Made by a program: the position numbers and the translations under genes. The notes under the pieces are model-generated. The model had not been told where the DNA came from, searched no databases, and was given only the letters and a program-made list of their open reading frames with translations. 64,000 nt of DNA from Rallus limicola (lineage: Eukaryota > Chordata > Aves > Gruiformes > Rallidae), in the NCBI GenBank assembly GCA_022605955.1, contig JAKCOZ010000106.1, positions 1 through 64,000 of the forward strand, in the 5' to 3' direction. Shown piece by piece: positions 35,752-49,837 of this stretch. Numbering within the stretch: the stretch's first letter is position 1; each line of letters begins with the position of its first letter.

Positions 35752-38743
35752 TGCCTGGAACCTCCTATGGTGCTTTTCTCGGCCCTAGCAGACTGCAATT
35801 CAAAACATGCTAAACGTCCAGCAATAACTCCCAAAGTAAAGAAGCTAGGCCTGAAAGGCATAGCTTGTCTGAAACCTCCTAACAGGACACACAAGCAGAC
35901 CCTGTCACTTTGGCTCTCAGCCTTTTCCTTTGCCTGGAAAGAGGGAACATGCCTGGAACCTCCTACGGTGCTTTTCTCGGCCCTAGCAGACTGCAGTTCA
36001 AAACATGCTAAACGTCCAGCAATAACTCCCAAAGTAAAGAAGCTAGGCATGAAAGGCATAGCTGGTCTGAAACCTCCTAACAGGACACACAAGCAGACCC
36101 TGTCACTTTGGCTCTCAGCCTTTTCTTTTGCCTGGAAAGAGGGAACATGCCTGGAACCTCCTACGGTGCTTTTCTCGGCCCTAGCAGACTGCAGTTCAAA
36201 ACATGCTAAACGTCCAGCAATAACTCCCAAAGTAAAGAAGCTAGGCATGAAAGGCATAGCTTGTCTGAAACCTCCTAACAGGACACACAAGCAGACCCTG
36301 TCACTTTGGCTCTCAGCCTTTTCCTTTGCCTGGAAAGAGGGAACATGCCTGGAACCTCCTACGGTGCTTTTCTCGGCCCTAGCAGACTGCAGTTCAAAAC
36401 ATGCTAAACGTCCAGCAATAACTCCCAAAGTAAAGAAGCTAGGCATGAAAGGCATAGCTTGTCTGAAACCTCCTAACAGGACACACAAGCAGACCCTGTC
36501 ACTTTGGCTCTCAGCCTTTTCCTTTGCCTGGAAAGAAGGAACATACCTGCTACCTCCTACAGTGCTTTTCTCGGCCCTAGCAGACTGCAGTTCAAAACAT
36601 GCTAAACGTCCAGCAATAACTCCCAAAGTAAAGAAGCTAGGCATGAAAGGCATAGCTTGTCTGAAACCTCCTAACAGGACACACAAGCAGACCCTGTCAC
36701 TTTGGCTCTCAGCCTTTTCCTTTGCCTGGAAAGAGGGAACATGCCTGGAACCTCCTACGGTGCTTTTCTCGGCCCTAGCAGACTGCAGTTCAAAACATGC
36801 TAAACGTCCAGCAATAACTCCCAAAGTAAAGAAGCTAGGCATGAAAGGCATAGCTTGTCTGAAACCTCCTAACAGGACACACAAGCAGACCCTGTCACTT
36901 TGGCTCTCAGCCTTTTCCTTTGCATGGAAAGAGGGAACATGCCTGGAACCTCCTACGGTGCTTTTCTCGGCCCTAGCAGACTGCTGTTCAAAACATGCTA
37001 AACGTCCAGCAATAACTCCCAAAGTAAAGAAGCTAGGCATGAAAGGCATAGCTTGTCTGAAACCTCCTAACAGGACACACAAGCAGACCCTGTCACTTTG
37101 GCTCTCAGCCTTTTCCTTTGCCTGGAAAGAGGGAACATGCCTGGAACCTCCTACGGTGCTTTTCTCGGCCCTAGCAGACTGCAGTTCAAAACATGCTAAA
37201 CGTCCAGCAATAACTCCCAAAGTAAAGAAGCTAGGACTGAAAGGCATAGCTTGTCTGAAACCTCCTACCAGGACACACAAGCAGACCCTGTCACTTTGGC
37301 TCTCAGCCTTTTCCTTTGCCTGGAAAGAAGGAACATACCTGCTACCTCCTACAGTGCTTTTCTCGGCCCTAGCAGACTGCAGTTCAAAACATGCTAAACG
37401 TCCAGCAATAACTCCCAAAGTAAAGAAGCTAGGCATGAAAGGCATAGCTGGTCTGAAATCTCCTAACAGGACACACAAGCAGACCCTGTCACTTTGGCTC
37501 TCAGCCTTTTCCTTTGCCTGGAAAGAGGGAACATGCCTGGAACCTCCTACGGTGCTTTTCTCGGCCCTAGCAGACTGCAGTTCAAAACATGCTAAACGTC
37601 CAGCAATAACTCCCAAAGTAAAGAAGCTAGGACTGAAAGGCATAGCTTGTCTGAAACCTCCTAACAGGACACACAAGCAGACCCTGTCACTTTGGCTCTC
37701 AGCCTTTTCCTTTGCCTGGAAAGAGGGAACATGCCTGGAACCTCCTACGGTGCTTTTCTCGGCCCTAGCAGACTGCAGTTCAAAACATGCTAAACGTCCA
37801 GCAATAACTCCCAAAGTAAAGAAGCTAGGACTGAAAGGCATAGCTTGTCTGAAACCTCCTAACAGGACTCACAAGCAGACCCTGTCACTTTGGCTCTCAG
37901 CCTTTTCCTTTGCCTGGAAAGAAGGAACATACCTGCTACCTCCTACAGTGCTCTTCTCGGCCCTAGCAGACTGCAGTTCAAAACATGCTAAACGTCCAGC
38001 AATAACTCCCAAAGTAAAGAAGCTAGGCATGAAAGGCATAGCTTGTCTGAAACCTCCTAACAGGACACACAAGCAGACCCTGTCACTTTGGCTCTCAGCC
38101 TTTTCCTTTGCCTGGAAAGAGGGAACATGCCTGGAACCTCCTACGGTGCTTTTCTCGGCCCTAGCAGACTGCAGTTCAAAACATGCTAAACGTCCAGCAA
38201 TAACTCCCAAAGTAAAGAAGCTAGGCATGAAAGGCATAGCTTGTCTGAAACCTCCTAACAGGACACACAAGCAGACCCTGTCACTTTGGCTCTCAGCCTT
38301 TTCCTTTGCATGGAAAGAGGGAACATGCCTGGAACCTCCTACGGTGCTTTTTTCGGCCCTAGCAGACTGCAGTTCAAAACATGCTAAACGTCCAGCAATA
38401 ACTCCCAAAGTAAAGAAGCTAGGCCTGAAAGGCATAGCTTGTCTGAAACCTCCTAACAGGACACACAAGCAGACCCTGTCACTTTGGCTCTCAGCCTTTT
38501 CCTTTGCCTGGAAAGAGGGAACATGCCTGGAACCTCCTACGGTGCTTTTCTCGGCCCTAGCAGACTGCAGTTCAAAACATGCTAAACGTCCAGCAATAAC
38601 TCCCAAAGTAAAGAAGCTAGGCATGAAAGGCATAGCTTGTCTGAAATCTCCTAACAGGACACACAAGCAGACCCTGTCACTTTGGCTCTCAGCCTTTTCC
38701 TTTGCCTGGAAAGAGGGAACATGCCTGGAACCTCCTACGGTGC

Positions 38744-38748
38744 TTTTT
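38744..38748 (+). other. Single-base insertion (T5 run), duplication copy 1
   Basis: GTGCTTTTTCTCGG replaces GTGCTTTTCTCGG and makes a 199-bp monomer. The identical change lies 11,089 bp away, so it predates the duplication and is unlikely to be a random read error. Confidence 0.88.
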
Positions 38749-41700
38749 CTCGGCCCTAGCAGACTGCAGTTCAAAACATGCTAAACGTCCAGCAATAACT
38801 CCCAAAGTAAAGAAGCTAGGACTGAAAGGCATAGCTTGTCTGAAACCTCCTAACAGGACACACAAGCAGACCCTGTCACTTTGGCTCTCAGCCTTTTCCT
38901 TTGCCTGGAAAGAGGGAACATGCCTGGAACCTCCTACGGTGCTTTTCTCGGCCCTAGCAGACTGCAGTTCAAAACATGCTAAACGTCCAGCAATAACTCC
39001 CAAAGTAAAGAAGCTAGGACTGAAAGGCATAGCTTGTCTGAAACCTCCTAACAGGACACACAAGCAGACCCTGTCACTTTGGCTCTCAGCCTTTTCCTTT
39101 GCCTGGAAAGAGGGAACATGCCTGGAACCTCCTACGGTGCTTTTCTCGGCCCTAGCAGACTGCAGTTCAAAACATGCTAAACGTCCAGCAATAACTCCCA
39201 AAGTAAAGAAGCTAGGCATGAAAGGCATAGCTTGTCTGAAACCTCCTAACAGGACACACAAGCAGACCCTGTCACTTTGGCTCTCAGCCTTTTCCTTTGC
39301 CTGGAAAGAAGGAACATACCTGCTACCTCCTACAGTGCTTTTCTCGGCCCTAGCAGACTGCAGTTCAAAACATTCTAAACGTCCAGCAATAACTCCTAAA
39401 GTAAAGAAGCTAGGCATGAAAGGCATAGCTTGTCTGAAACCTCCTAACAGGACACACAAGCAGACCCTGTCACTTTGGCTCTCAGCCTTTTCCTTTGCCT
39501 GGAAAGAGGGAACATGCCTGGAACCTCCTACGGTGCTTTTCTCGGCCCTAGCAGACTGCAGTTCAAAACATGCTAAACGTCCAGCAATAACTCCCAAAGT
39601 AAAGAAGCTAGGACTGAAAGGCATAGCTTGTCTGAAACCTCCTAACAGGACACACAAGCAGACCCTGTCACTTTGGCTCTCAGCCTTTTCCTTTGCCTGG
39701 AAAGAAGGAACATACCTGCTACCTCCTACAGTGCTTTTCTCGGCCCTAGCAGACTGCAGTTCAAAACATGCTAAACGTCCAGCAATAACTCCCAAAGTAA
39801 AGAAGCTAGGCATGAAAGGCATAGCTTGTCTGAAACCTCCTAACAGGACACACAAGCAGACCCTGTCACTTTGGCTCTCAGCCTTTTCCTTTGCCTGGAA
39901 AGAAGGAACATACCTGCTACCTCCTACAGTGCTTTTCTCGGCCCTAGCAGACTGCTGTTCAAAACATGCTAAACGTCCAGCAATAACTCCCAAAGTAAAG
40001 AAGCTAGGCATGAAAGGCATAGCTTGTCTGAAACCTCCTAACAGGACACACAAGCAGACCCTGTCACTTTGGCTCTCAGCCTTTTCCTTTGCCTGGAAAG
40101 AGGGAACATGCCTGGAACCTCCTACGGTGCTTTTCTCGGCCCTAGCAGACTGCAGTTCAAAACATGCTAAACGTCCAGCAATAACTCCCAAAGTAAAGAA
40201 GCTAGGCATGAAAGGCATAGCTTGTCTGAAACCTCCTAACAGGACACACAAGCAGACCCTGTCACTTTGGCTCTCAGCCTTTTCCTTTGCCTGGAAAGAG
40301 GGAACATGCCTGGAACCTCCTACGGTGCTTTTCTCGGCCCTAGCAGACTGCAGTTCAAAACATGCTAAACGTCCAGCAATAACTCCCAAAGTAAAGAAGC
40401 TAGGACTGAAAGGCATAGCTTGTCTGAAACCTCCTAACAGGACTCACAAGCAGACCCTGTCACTTTGGCTCTCAGCCTTTTCCTTTGCCTGGAAAGAAGG
40501 AACATACCTGCTACCTCCTACAGTGCTTTTCTCGGCCCTAGCAGACTGCAGTTCAAAACATGCTAAACGTCCAGCAATAACTCCCAAAGTAAAGAAGCTA
40601 GGCATGAAAGGCATAGCTTGTCTGAAACCTCCTAACAGGACACACAAGCAGACCCTGTCACTTTGGCTCTCAGCCTTTTCCTTTGCCTGGAAAGAGGGAA
40701 CATGCCTGGAACCTCCTACGGTGCTTTTCTCGGCCCTAGCAGACTGCAGTTCAAAACATGCTAAACGTCCAGCAATAACTCCCAAAGTAAAGAAGCTAGG
40801 CATGAAAGGCATAGCTTGTCTGAAACCTCCTAACAGGACACACAAGCAGACCCTGTCACTTTGGCTCTCAGCCTTTTCCTTTGCCTGGAAAGAGGGAACA
40901 TGCCTGGAACCTCCTACGGTGCTTTTCTCGGCCCTAGCAGACTGCAGTTCAAAACATGCTAAACGTCCAGCAATAACTCCCAAAGTAAAGAAGCTAGGAC
41001 TGAAAGGCATAGCTTGTCTGAAACCTCCTAACAGGACACACAAGCAGACCCTGTCATTTTGGCTCTCAGCCTTTTCCTTTGCCTGGAAAGAAGGAACATA
41101 CCTGCTACCTCCTACAGTGCTTTTCTCGGCCCTAGCAGACTGCAGTTCAAAACATGCTAAACGTCCAGCAATAACTCCTAAAGTAAAGAAGCTAGGCATG
41201 AAAGGCATAGCTTGTCTGAAACCTCCTAACAGGACACACAAGCAGACCCTGTCACTTTGGCTCTCAGCCTTTTCCTTTGCCTGGAAAGAGGGAACATGCC
41301 TGGAACCTCCTACGGTGCTTTTCTCGGCCCTAGCAGACTGCAGTTCAAAACATGCTAAACGTCCAGCAATAACTCCCAAAGTAAAGAAGCTAGGACTGAA
41401 AGGCATAGCTTGTCTGAAACCTCCTACCAGGACACACAAGCAGACCCTGTCACTTTGGCTCTCAGCCTTTTCCTTTGCCTGGAAAGAAGGAACATACCTG
41501 CTACCTCCTACAGTGCTTTTCTCGGCCCTAGCAGACTGCAGTTCAAAACATGCTAAACGTCCAGCAATAACTCCCAAAGTAAAGAAGCTAGGCATGAAAG
41601 GCATAGCTTGTCTGAAACCTCCTAACAGGACACACAAGCAGACCCTGTCACTTTGGCTCTCAGCCTTTTCCTTTGCCTGGAAAGAAGGAACATACCTGCT

Positions 41701-43660
41701 ACCTCCTACAGTGCTTTTCTCGGCCCTAGCAGACTGCTGTTCAAAACATGCTAAACGTCCAGCAATAACTCCCAAAGTAAAGAAGCTAGGCATGAAAGGC
41801 ATAGCTTGTCTGAAACCTCCTAACAGGACACACAAGCAGACCCTGTCACTTTGGCTCTCAGCCTTTTCCTTTGCCTGGAAAGAGGGAACATGCCTGGAAC
41901 CTCCTACGGTGCTTTTCTCGGCCCTAGCAGACTGCAGTTCAAAACATGCTAAACGTCCAGCAATAACTCCCAAAGTAAAGAAGCTAGGCATGAAAGGCAT
42001 AGCTTGTCTGAAACCTCCTAACAGGACACACAAGCAGACCCTGTCACTTTGGCTCTCAGCCTTTTCCTTTGCCTGGAAAGAGGGAACATGCCTGGAACCT
42101 CCTACGGTGCTTTTCTCGGCCCTAGCAGACTGCAGTTCAAAACATGCTAAACGTCCAGCAATAACTCCCAAAGTAAAGAAGCTAGGACTGAAAGGCATAG
42201 CTTGTCTGAAACCTCCTAACAGGACACACAAGCAGACCCTGTCACTTTGGCTCTCAGCCTTTTCCTTTGCCTGGAAAGAAGGAACATACCTGCTACCTCC
42301 TACAGTGCTTTTCTCGGCCCTAGCAGACTGCAGTTCAAAACATGCTAAACGTCCAGCAATAACTCCCAAAGTAAAGAAGCTAGGACTGAAAGGCATAGCT
42401 TGTCTGAAACCTCCTAACAGGACACACAAGCAGACCCTGTCACTTTGGCTCTCAGCCTTTTCCTTTGCCTGGAAAGAGGGAACATGCCTGGAACCTCCTA
42501 CAGTGCTTTTCTCGGCCCTAGCAGACTTCAGTTCAAAACATGCTAAACGTCCAGCAATAACTCCCAAAGTAAAGAAGCTAGGACTGAAAGGCATAGCTTG
42601 TCTGAAACCTCCTAACAGGACACACAAGCAGACCCTGTCACTTTGGCTCTCAGCCTTTTCCTTTGCCTGGAAAGAGGGAACATGCCTGGAACCTCCTACG
42701 GTGCTTTTCTCGGCCCTAGCAGACTGCAGTTCAAAACATGCTAAACGTCCAGCAATAACTCCCAAAGTAAAGAAGCTAGGACTGAAAGGCATAGCTTGTC
42801 TGAAACCTCCTAACAGGACACACAAGCAGACCCTGTCACTTTGGCTCTCAGCCTTTTCCTTTGCCTGGAAAGAGGGAACATGCCTGGAACCTCCTACAGT
42901 GCTTTTCTCGGCCCTAGCAGACTGCAGTTCAAAACATGCTAAACGTCCAGCAATAACTCCCAAAGTAAAGAAGCTAGGCATGAAAGGCATAGCTTGTCTG
43001 AAACCTCCTAACAGGACACACAAGCAGACCCTGTCACTTTGGCTCTCAGCCTTTTCCTTTGCCTGGAAAGAGGGAACATGCCTGGAACCTCCTACGGTGC
43101 TTTTCTCGGCCCTAGCAGACTGCAGTTCAAAACATGCTAAACGTCCAGCAATAACTCCCAAAGTAAAGAAGCTAGGACTGAAAGGCATAGCTTGTCTGAA
43201 ACCTCCTAACAGGACACACAAGCAGACCCTGTCACTTTGGCTCTCAGCCTTTTCCTTTGCCTGGAAAGAGGGAACATGCCTGGAACCTCCTACGGTGCTT
43301 TTCTCGGCCCTAGCAGACTGCAGTTCAAAACATGCTAAACGTCCAGCAATAACTCCCAAAGTAAAGAAGCTAGGACTGAAAGGCATAGCTTGTCTGAAAC
43401 CTCCTACCAGGACACACAAGCAGACCCTGTCACTTTGGCTCTCAGCCTTTTCCTTTGCCTGGAAAGAAGGAACATACCTGCTACCTCCTACAGTGCTTTT
43501 CTCGGCCCTAGCAGACTGCAGTTCAAAACATGCTAAACGTCCAGCAATAACTCCCAAAGTAAAGAAGCTAGGCATGAAAGGCATAGCTTGTCTGAAACCT
43601 CCTAACAGGACACACAAGCAGACCCTGTCACTTTGGCTCTCAGCCTTTTCCTTTGCCTAG

Positions 43661-45046
43661 AAAGAAGGAACATACCTGCTACCTCTTACAGTGCTTTTCT
43701 CGGCCCTAGCAGACTGCAGTTCAAAACATGCTAAACGTCCAGCAATAACTCCCAAAGTAAAGAAGCTAGGCATGAAAGGCATAGCTTGTCTGAAACCTCC
43801 TAACAGGACACACAAGCAGACCCTGTCACTTTGGCTCTCAGCCTTTTCCTTTGCCTGGAAAGAGGGAACATGCCTGGAACCTCCTACGGTGCTTTTCTCG
43901 GCCCTAGCAGACTGCAGTTCAAAACATGCTAAACGTCCAGCAATAACTCCCAAAGTAAAGAAGCTAGGCATGAAAGGCATAGCTTGTCTGAAACCTCCTA
44001 ACAGGACACACAAGCAGACCCTGTCACTTTGGCTCTCAGCCTTTTCCTTTGCCTGGAAAGAGGGAACATACCTGCTACCTCCTACGGTGCTTTTCTCGGC
44101 CCTAGCAGACTGCAGTTCAAAACATGCTAAACGTCCAGCAATAACTCCCAAAGTAAAGAAGCTAGGACTGAAAGGCATAGCTTGTCTGAAACCTCCTAAC
44201 AGGACACACAAGCAGATCCTGTCACTTTTGCTCTCAGCCTTTTCCTTTGCCTGGAAAGAAGGAACATACCTGCTACCTCCTACAGTGCTTTTCTCGGCCC
44301 TAGCAGACTGCAGTTCAAAACATGCTAAACGTCCAGCAATAACTCCCAAAGTAAAGAAGCTAGGCATGAAAGGCATAGCTTGTCTGAAACCTCCTAACAG
44401 GACACACAAGCAGACCCTGTCACTTTGGCTCTCAGCCTTTTCCTTTGCCTGGAAAGAGGGAACATGCCTGGAACCTCCTACGGTGCTTTTCTCGGCCCTA
44501 GCAGACTGCAGTTCAAAACATGCTAAACGTCCAGCAATAACTCCCAAAGTAAAGAAGCTAGGACTGAAAGGCATAGCTTGTCTGAAACCTCCTACCAGGA
44601 CACACAAGCAGACCCTGTCACTTTGGCTCTCAGCCTTTTCCTTTGCCTGGAAAGAAGGAACATACCTGCTACCTCCTCAAGTGCTTTTCTCGGCCCTAGC
44701 AGACTGCAGTTCAAAACATGCTAAACGTCCAGCAATAACTCCCAAAGTAAAGAAGCTAGGCATGAAAGGCATAGCTTGTCTGAAACCTCCTAACAGGACA
44801 CACAAGCAGACCCTGTCACTTTGGCTCTCAGCCTTTTCCTTTGCCTGGAAAGAAGGAACATACCTGCTACCTCCTACAGTGCTTTTCTCGGCCCTAGCAG
44901 ACTGCAGTTCAAAACATGCTAAACGTCCAGCAATAACTCCCAAAGTAAAGAAGCTAGGACTGAAAGGCATAGCTTGTCTGAAACCTCCTAACAGGACACA
45001 CAAGCAGACCCTGTCACTTTGGCTCTCAGCCTTTTCCTTTGCCTAG
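43661..45046 (+). repeat. Domain 2 short unit, 7 monomers (1,386 bp)
   Basis: It is bounded by CCTAGAAAG markers at both ends. The third monomer carries AGATCCTGTC and CTTTTGCTC (44,214-44,233), which recurs in the later short units. CTACCAGGAC is at about 44,592, and a private CCTCAAGTGC is at about 44,675. Confidence 0.85.
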
Positions 45047-46642
45047 AAAGAAGGAACATACCTGCTACCTCTTACAGTGCTTTTCTCGGCCCTAGCAGAC
45101 TGCAGTTCAAAACATGCTAAACGTCCAGCAATAACTCCCAAAGTAAAGAAGCTAGGACTGAAAGGCATAGCTTGTCTGAAACCTCCTAACAGGACACACA
45201 AGCAGACCCTGTCACTTTGGCTCTCAGCCTTTTCCTTTGCCTGGAAAGAGGGAACATGCCTGGAACCTCCTACGGTGCTTTTCTCGGCCCTAGCAGACTG
45301 CAGTTCAAAACATGCTAAACGTCCAGCAATAACTCCCAAAGTAAAGAAGCTAGGCATGAAAGGCATAGCTTGTCTGAAACCTCCTAACAGGACACACAAG
45401 CAGACCCTGTCACTTTGGCTCTCAGCCTTTTCCTTTGCCTGGAAAGAGGGAACATGCCTGGAACCTCCTACGGTGCTTTTCTCGGCCCTAGCAGACTGCA
45501 GTTCAAAACATGCTAAACGTCCAGCAATAACTCCCAAAGTAAAGAAGCTAGGACTGAAAGGCATAGCTTGTCTGAAACCTCCTAACAGGACACACAAGCA
45601 GACCCTGTCACTTTGGCTCTCAGCCTTTTCCTTTGCCTGGAAAGAGGGAACATGCCTGGAACCTCCTACGGTGCTTTTCTCGGCCCTAGCAGACTGCAGT
45701 TCAAAACATGCTAAACGTCCAGCAATAACTCCCAAAGTAAAGAAGCTAGGCATGAAAGGCATAGCTTGTCTGAAACCTCCTAACAGGACACACAAGCAGA
45801 CCCTGTCACTTTGGCTCTCAGCCTTTTCCTTTGCCTGGAAAGAGGGAACATACCTGCTACTTCCTACGGTGCTTTTCTCGGCCCTAGCAGACTGCAGTTC
45901 AAAACATGCTAAACGTCCAGCAATAACTCCCAAAGTAAAGAAGCTAGGACTGAAAGGCATAGCTTGTCTGAAACCTCCTAACAGGACACACAAGCAGACC
46001 CTGTCACTTTGGCTCTCAGCCTTTTCCTTTGCCTGGAAAGAGGGAACATGCCTGGAACCTCCTACGGTGCTTTTCTCGGCCCTAGCAGACTGCAGTTCAA
46101 AACATGCTAAACGTCCAGCAATAACTCCCAAAGTAAAGAAGCTAGGCATGAAAGGCATAGCTTGTCTGAAACCTCCTAACAGGACACACAAGCAGACCCT
46201 GTCACTTTGGCTCTCAGCCTTTTCCTTTGCCTGGAAAGAGGGAACATGCCTGGAAGCTCCTACGGTGCTTTTCTCGGCCCTAGCAGACTGCAGTTCAAAA
46301 CATGCTAAACGTCCAGCAATAACTCCCAAAGTAAAGAAGCTAGGACTGAAAGGCATAGCTTGTCTGAAACCTCCTAACAGGACACACAAGCAGACCCTGT
46401 CACTTTGGCTCTCAGCCTTTTCCTTTGCCTGGAAAGAAGGAACATACCTGCTACCTCCTACAGTGCTTTCCTCGGCCCTAGCAGACTGCAGTTCAAAACA
46501 TGCTAAACGTCCAGCAATAACTCCCAAAGTAAAGAAGCTAGGCATGAAAGGCATAGCTTGTCTGAAACCTCCTAACAGGACACACAAGCAGACCCTGTCA
46601 CTTTGGCTCTCAGCCTTTTCCTTTGCCTGGAAAGAGGGAACA

Positions 46643-46840
46643 TGCCTGGAACCTCCTACGGTGCTTTTCTCGGCCCTAACAGACTGCATGACAAAACATG
46701 CTAAACGTCCAGCAATAACGCCCAAAGTAAAGAAGCTAGGACTGAAAGGCATAGCTTGTCTGAAACCTCCTAACAGGACACACAAGCAGACCCTGTCACT
46801 TTGGCTCTCAGCCTTTTCCTTTGCCTGGAAAGAGGGAACA
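46643..46840 (+). repeat. DM monomer 3 (diverged subtype)
   Basis: It is the duplicate of DM monomer 2, with the same CTGCATGACA and AATAACGCCC, but its loop site reads AGGACTG instead of AGGCATG. Confidence 0.85.
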
Positions 46841-49832
46841 TGCCTGGAACCTCCTATGGTGCTTTTCTCGGCCCTAGCAGACTGCAATTCAAAACATGCT
46901 AAACGTCCAGCAATAACTCCCAAAGTAAAGAAGCTAGGCCTGAAAGGCATAGCTTGTCTGAAACCTCCTAACAGGACACACAAGCAGACCCTGTCACTTT
47001 GGCTCTCAGCCTTTTCCTTTGCCTGGAAAGAGGGAACATGCCTGGAACCTCCTACGGTGCTTTTCTCGGCCCTAGCAGACTGCAGTTCAAAACATGCTAA
47101 ACGTCCAGCAATAACTCCCAAAGTAAAGAAGCTAGGCATGAAAGGCATAGCTGGTCTGAAACCTCCTAACAGGACACACAAGCAGACCCTGTCACTTTGG
47201 CTCTCAGCCTTTTCTTTTGCCTGGAAAGAGGGAACATGCCTGGAACCTCCTACGGTGCTTTTCTCGGCCCTAGCAGACTGCAGTTCAAAACATGCTAAAC
47301 GTCCAGCAATAACTCCCAAAGTAAAGAAGCTAGGCATGAAAGGCATAGCTTGTCTGAAACCTCCTAACAGGACACACAAGCAGACCCTGTCACTTTGGCT
47401 CTCAGCCTTTTCCTTTGCCTGGAAAGAGGGAACATGCCTGGAACCTCCTACGGTGCTTTTCTCGGCCCTAGCAGACTGCAGTTCAAAACATGCTAAACGT
47501 CCAGCAATAACTCCCAAAGTAAAGAAGCTAGGACTGAAAGGCATAGCTTGTCTGAAACCTCCTAACAGGACACACAAGCAGACCCTGTCACTTTGGCTCT
47601 CAGCCTTTTCCTTTGCCTGGAAAGAAGGAACATACCTGCTACCTCCTACAGTGCTTTTCTCGGCCCTAGCAGACTGCAGTTCAAAACATGCTAAACGTCC
47701 AGCAATAACTCCCAAAGTAAAGAAGCTAGGCATGAAAGGCATAGCTTGTCTGAAACCTCCTAACAGGACACACAAGCAGACCCTGTCACTTTGGCTCTCA
47801 GCCTTTTCCTTTGCCTGGAAAGAGGGAACATGCCTGGAACCTCCTACGGTGCTTTTCTCGGCCCTAGCAGACTGCAGTTCAAAACATGCTAAACGTCCAG
47901 CAATAACTCCCAAAGTAAAGAAGCTAGGCATGAAAGGCATAGCTTGTCTGAAACCTCCTAACAGGACACACAAGCAGACCCTGTCACTTTGGCTCTCAGC
48001 CTTTTCCTTTGCATGGAAAGAGGGAACAAGCCTGGAACCTCCTACGGTGCTTTTCTCGGCCCTAGCAGACTGCTGTTCAAAACATGCTAAACGTCCAGCA
48101 ATAACTCCCAAAGTAAAGAAGCTAGGCATGAAAGGCATAGCTTGTCTGAAACCTCCTAACAGGACACACAAGCAGACCCTGTCACTTTGGCTCTCAGCCT
48201 TTTCCTTTGCCTGGAAAGAGGGAACATGCCTGGAACCTCCTACGGTGCTTTTCTCGGCCCTAGCAGACTGCAGTTCAAAACATGCTAAACGTCCAGCAAT
48301 AACTCCCAAAGTAAAGAAGCTAGGACTGAAAGGCATAGCTTGTCTGAAACCTCCTACCAGGACACACAAGCAGACCCTGTCACTTTGGCTCTCAGCCTTT
48401 TCCTTTGCCTGGAAAGAAGGAACATACCTGCTACCTCCTACAGTGCTTTTCTCGGCCCTAGCAGACTGCAGTTCAAAACATGCTAAACGTCCAGCAATAA
48501 CTCCCAAAGTAAAGAAGCTAGGCATGAAAGGCATAGCTGGTCTGAAATCTCCTAACAGGACACACAAGCAGACCCTGTCACTTTGGCTCTCAGCCTTTTC
48601 CTTTGCCTGGAAAGAGGGAACATGCCTGGAACCTCCTACGGTGCTTTTCTCGGCCCTAGCAGACTGCAGTTCAAAACATGCTAAACGTCCAGCAATAACT
48701 CCCAAAGTAAAGAAGCTAGGCATGAAAGGCATAGCTTGTCTGAAACCTCCTAACAGGACACACAAGCAGACCCTGTCACTTTGGCTCTCAGCCTTTTCCT
48801 TTGCCTGGAAAGAGGGAACATGCCTGGAAGCTCCTACGGTGCTTTTCTCGGCCCTAGCAGACTGCAGTTCAAAACATGCTAAACGTCCAGCAATAACTCC
48901 CAAAGTAAAGAAGCTAGGACTGAAAGGCATAGCTTGTCTGAAACCTCCTAACAGGACTCACAAGCAGACCCTGTCACTTTGGCTCTCAGCCTTTTCCTTT
49001 GCCTGGAAAGAAGGAACATACCTGCTCCCTCCTACAGTGCTCTTCTCGGCCCTAGCAGACTGCAGTTCAAAACATGCTAAACGTCCAGCAATAACTCCCA
49101 AAGTAAAGAAGCTAGGCATGAAAGGCATAGCTTGTCTGAAACCTCCTAACAGGACACACAAGCAGACCCTGTCACTTTGGCTCTCAGCCTTTTCCTTTGC
49201 CTGGAAAGAGGGAACATGCCTGGAACCTCCTACGGTGCTTTTCTCGGCCCTAGCAGACTGCAGTTCAAAACATGCTAAACGTCCAGCAATAACTCCCAAA
49301 GTAAAGAAGCTAGGCATGAAAGGCATAGCTTGTCTGAAACCTCCTAACAGGACACACAAGCAGACCCTGTCACTTTGGCTCTCAGCCTTTTCCTTTGCAT
49401 GGAAAGAGGGAACATGCCTGGAACCTCCTACGGTGCTTTTCTCGGCCCTAGCAGACTGCAGTTCAAAACATGCTAAACGTCCAGCAATAACTCCCAAAGT
49501 AAAGAAGCTAGGCCTGAAAGGCATAGCTTGTCTGAAACCTCCTAACAGGACACACAAGCAGACCCTGTCACTTTGGCTCTCAGCCTTTTCCTTTGCCTGG
49601 AAAGAGGGAACATGCCTGGAACCTCCTACGGTGCTTTTCTCGGCCCTAGCAGACTGCAGTTCAAAACATGCTAAACGTCCAGCAATAACTCCCAAAGTAA
49701 AGAAGCTAGGCATGAAAGGCATAGCTGGTCTGAAATCTCCTAACAGGACACACAAGCAGACCCTGTCACTTTGGCTCTCAGCCTTTTCCTTTGCCTGGAA
49801 AGAGGGAACATGCCTGGAACCTCCTACGGTGC

Positions 49833-49837
49833 TTTTT
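49833..49837 (+). other. Single-base insertion (T5 run), duplication copy 2
   Basis: It is the duplicate of the 38,744 insertion in the same monomer context. Together the two shift the array phase by 2 bp relative to the left part of the window. Confidence 0.88.

Larger units (their letters stand above)
34762..43660 (+). repeat. Large domain 2 duplication, copy 1 (about 8.9 kb)
   Basis: This block recurs 11,089 bp to the right. Paired landmarks are CTTCCTACGG at 34,771 and 45,860, AP at 35,158 and 46,247, DM at 35,554 and 46,643, AGGACTCAC at 37,866/48,955 and 40,441/51,530, and the T5 run at 38,744/49,833. The left limit is uncertain. Just left of 34,762 the copies differ (CAGTACACAC here, CAGGACACAC in copy 2). 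This copy is one monomer longer than copy 2 near its right end. Confidence 0.86.
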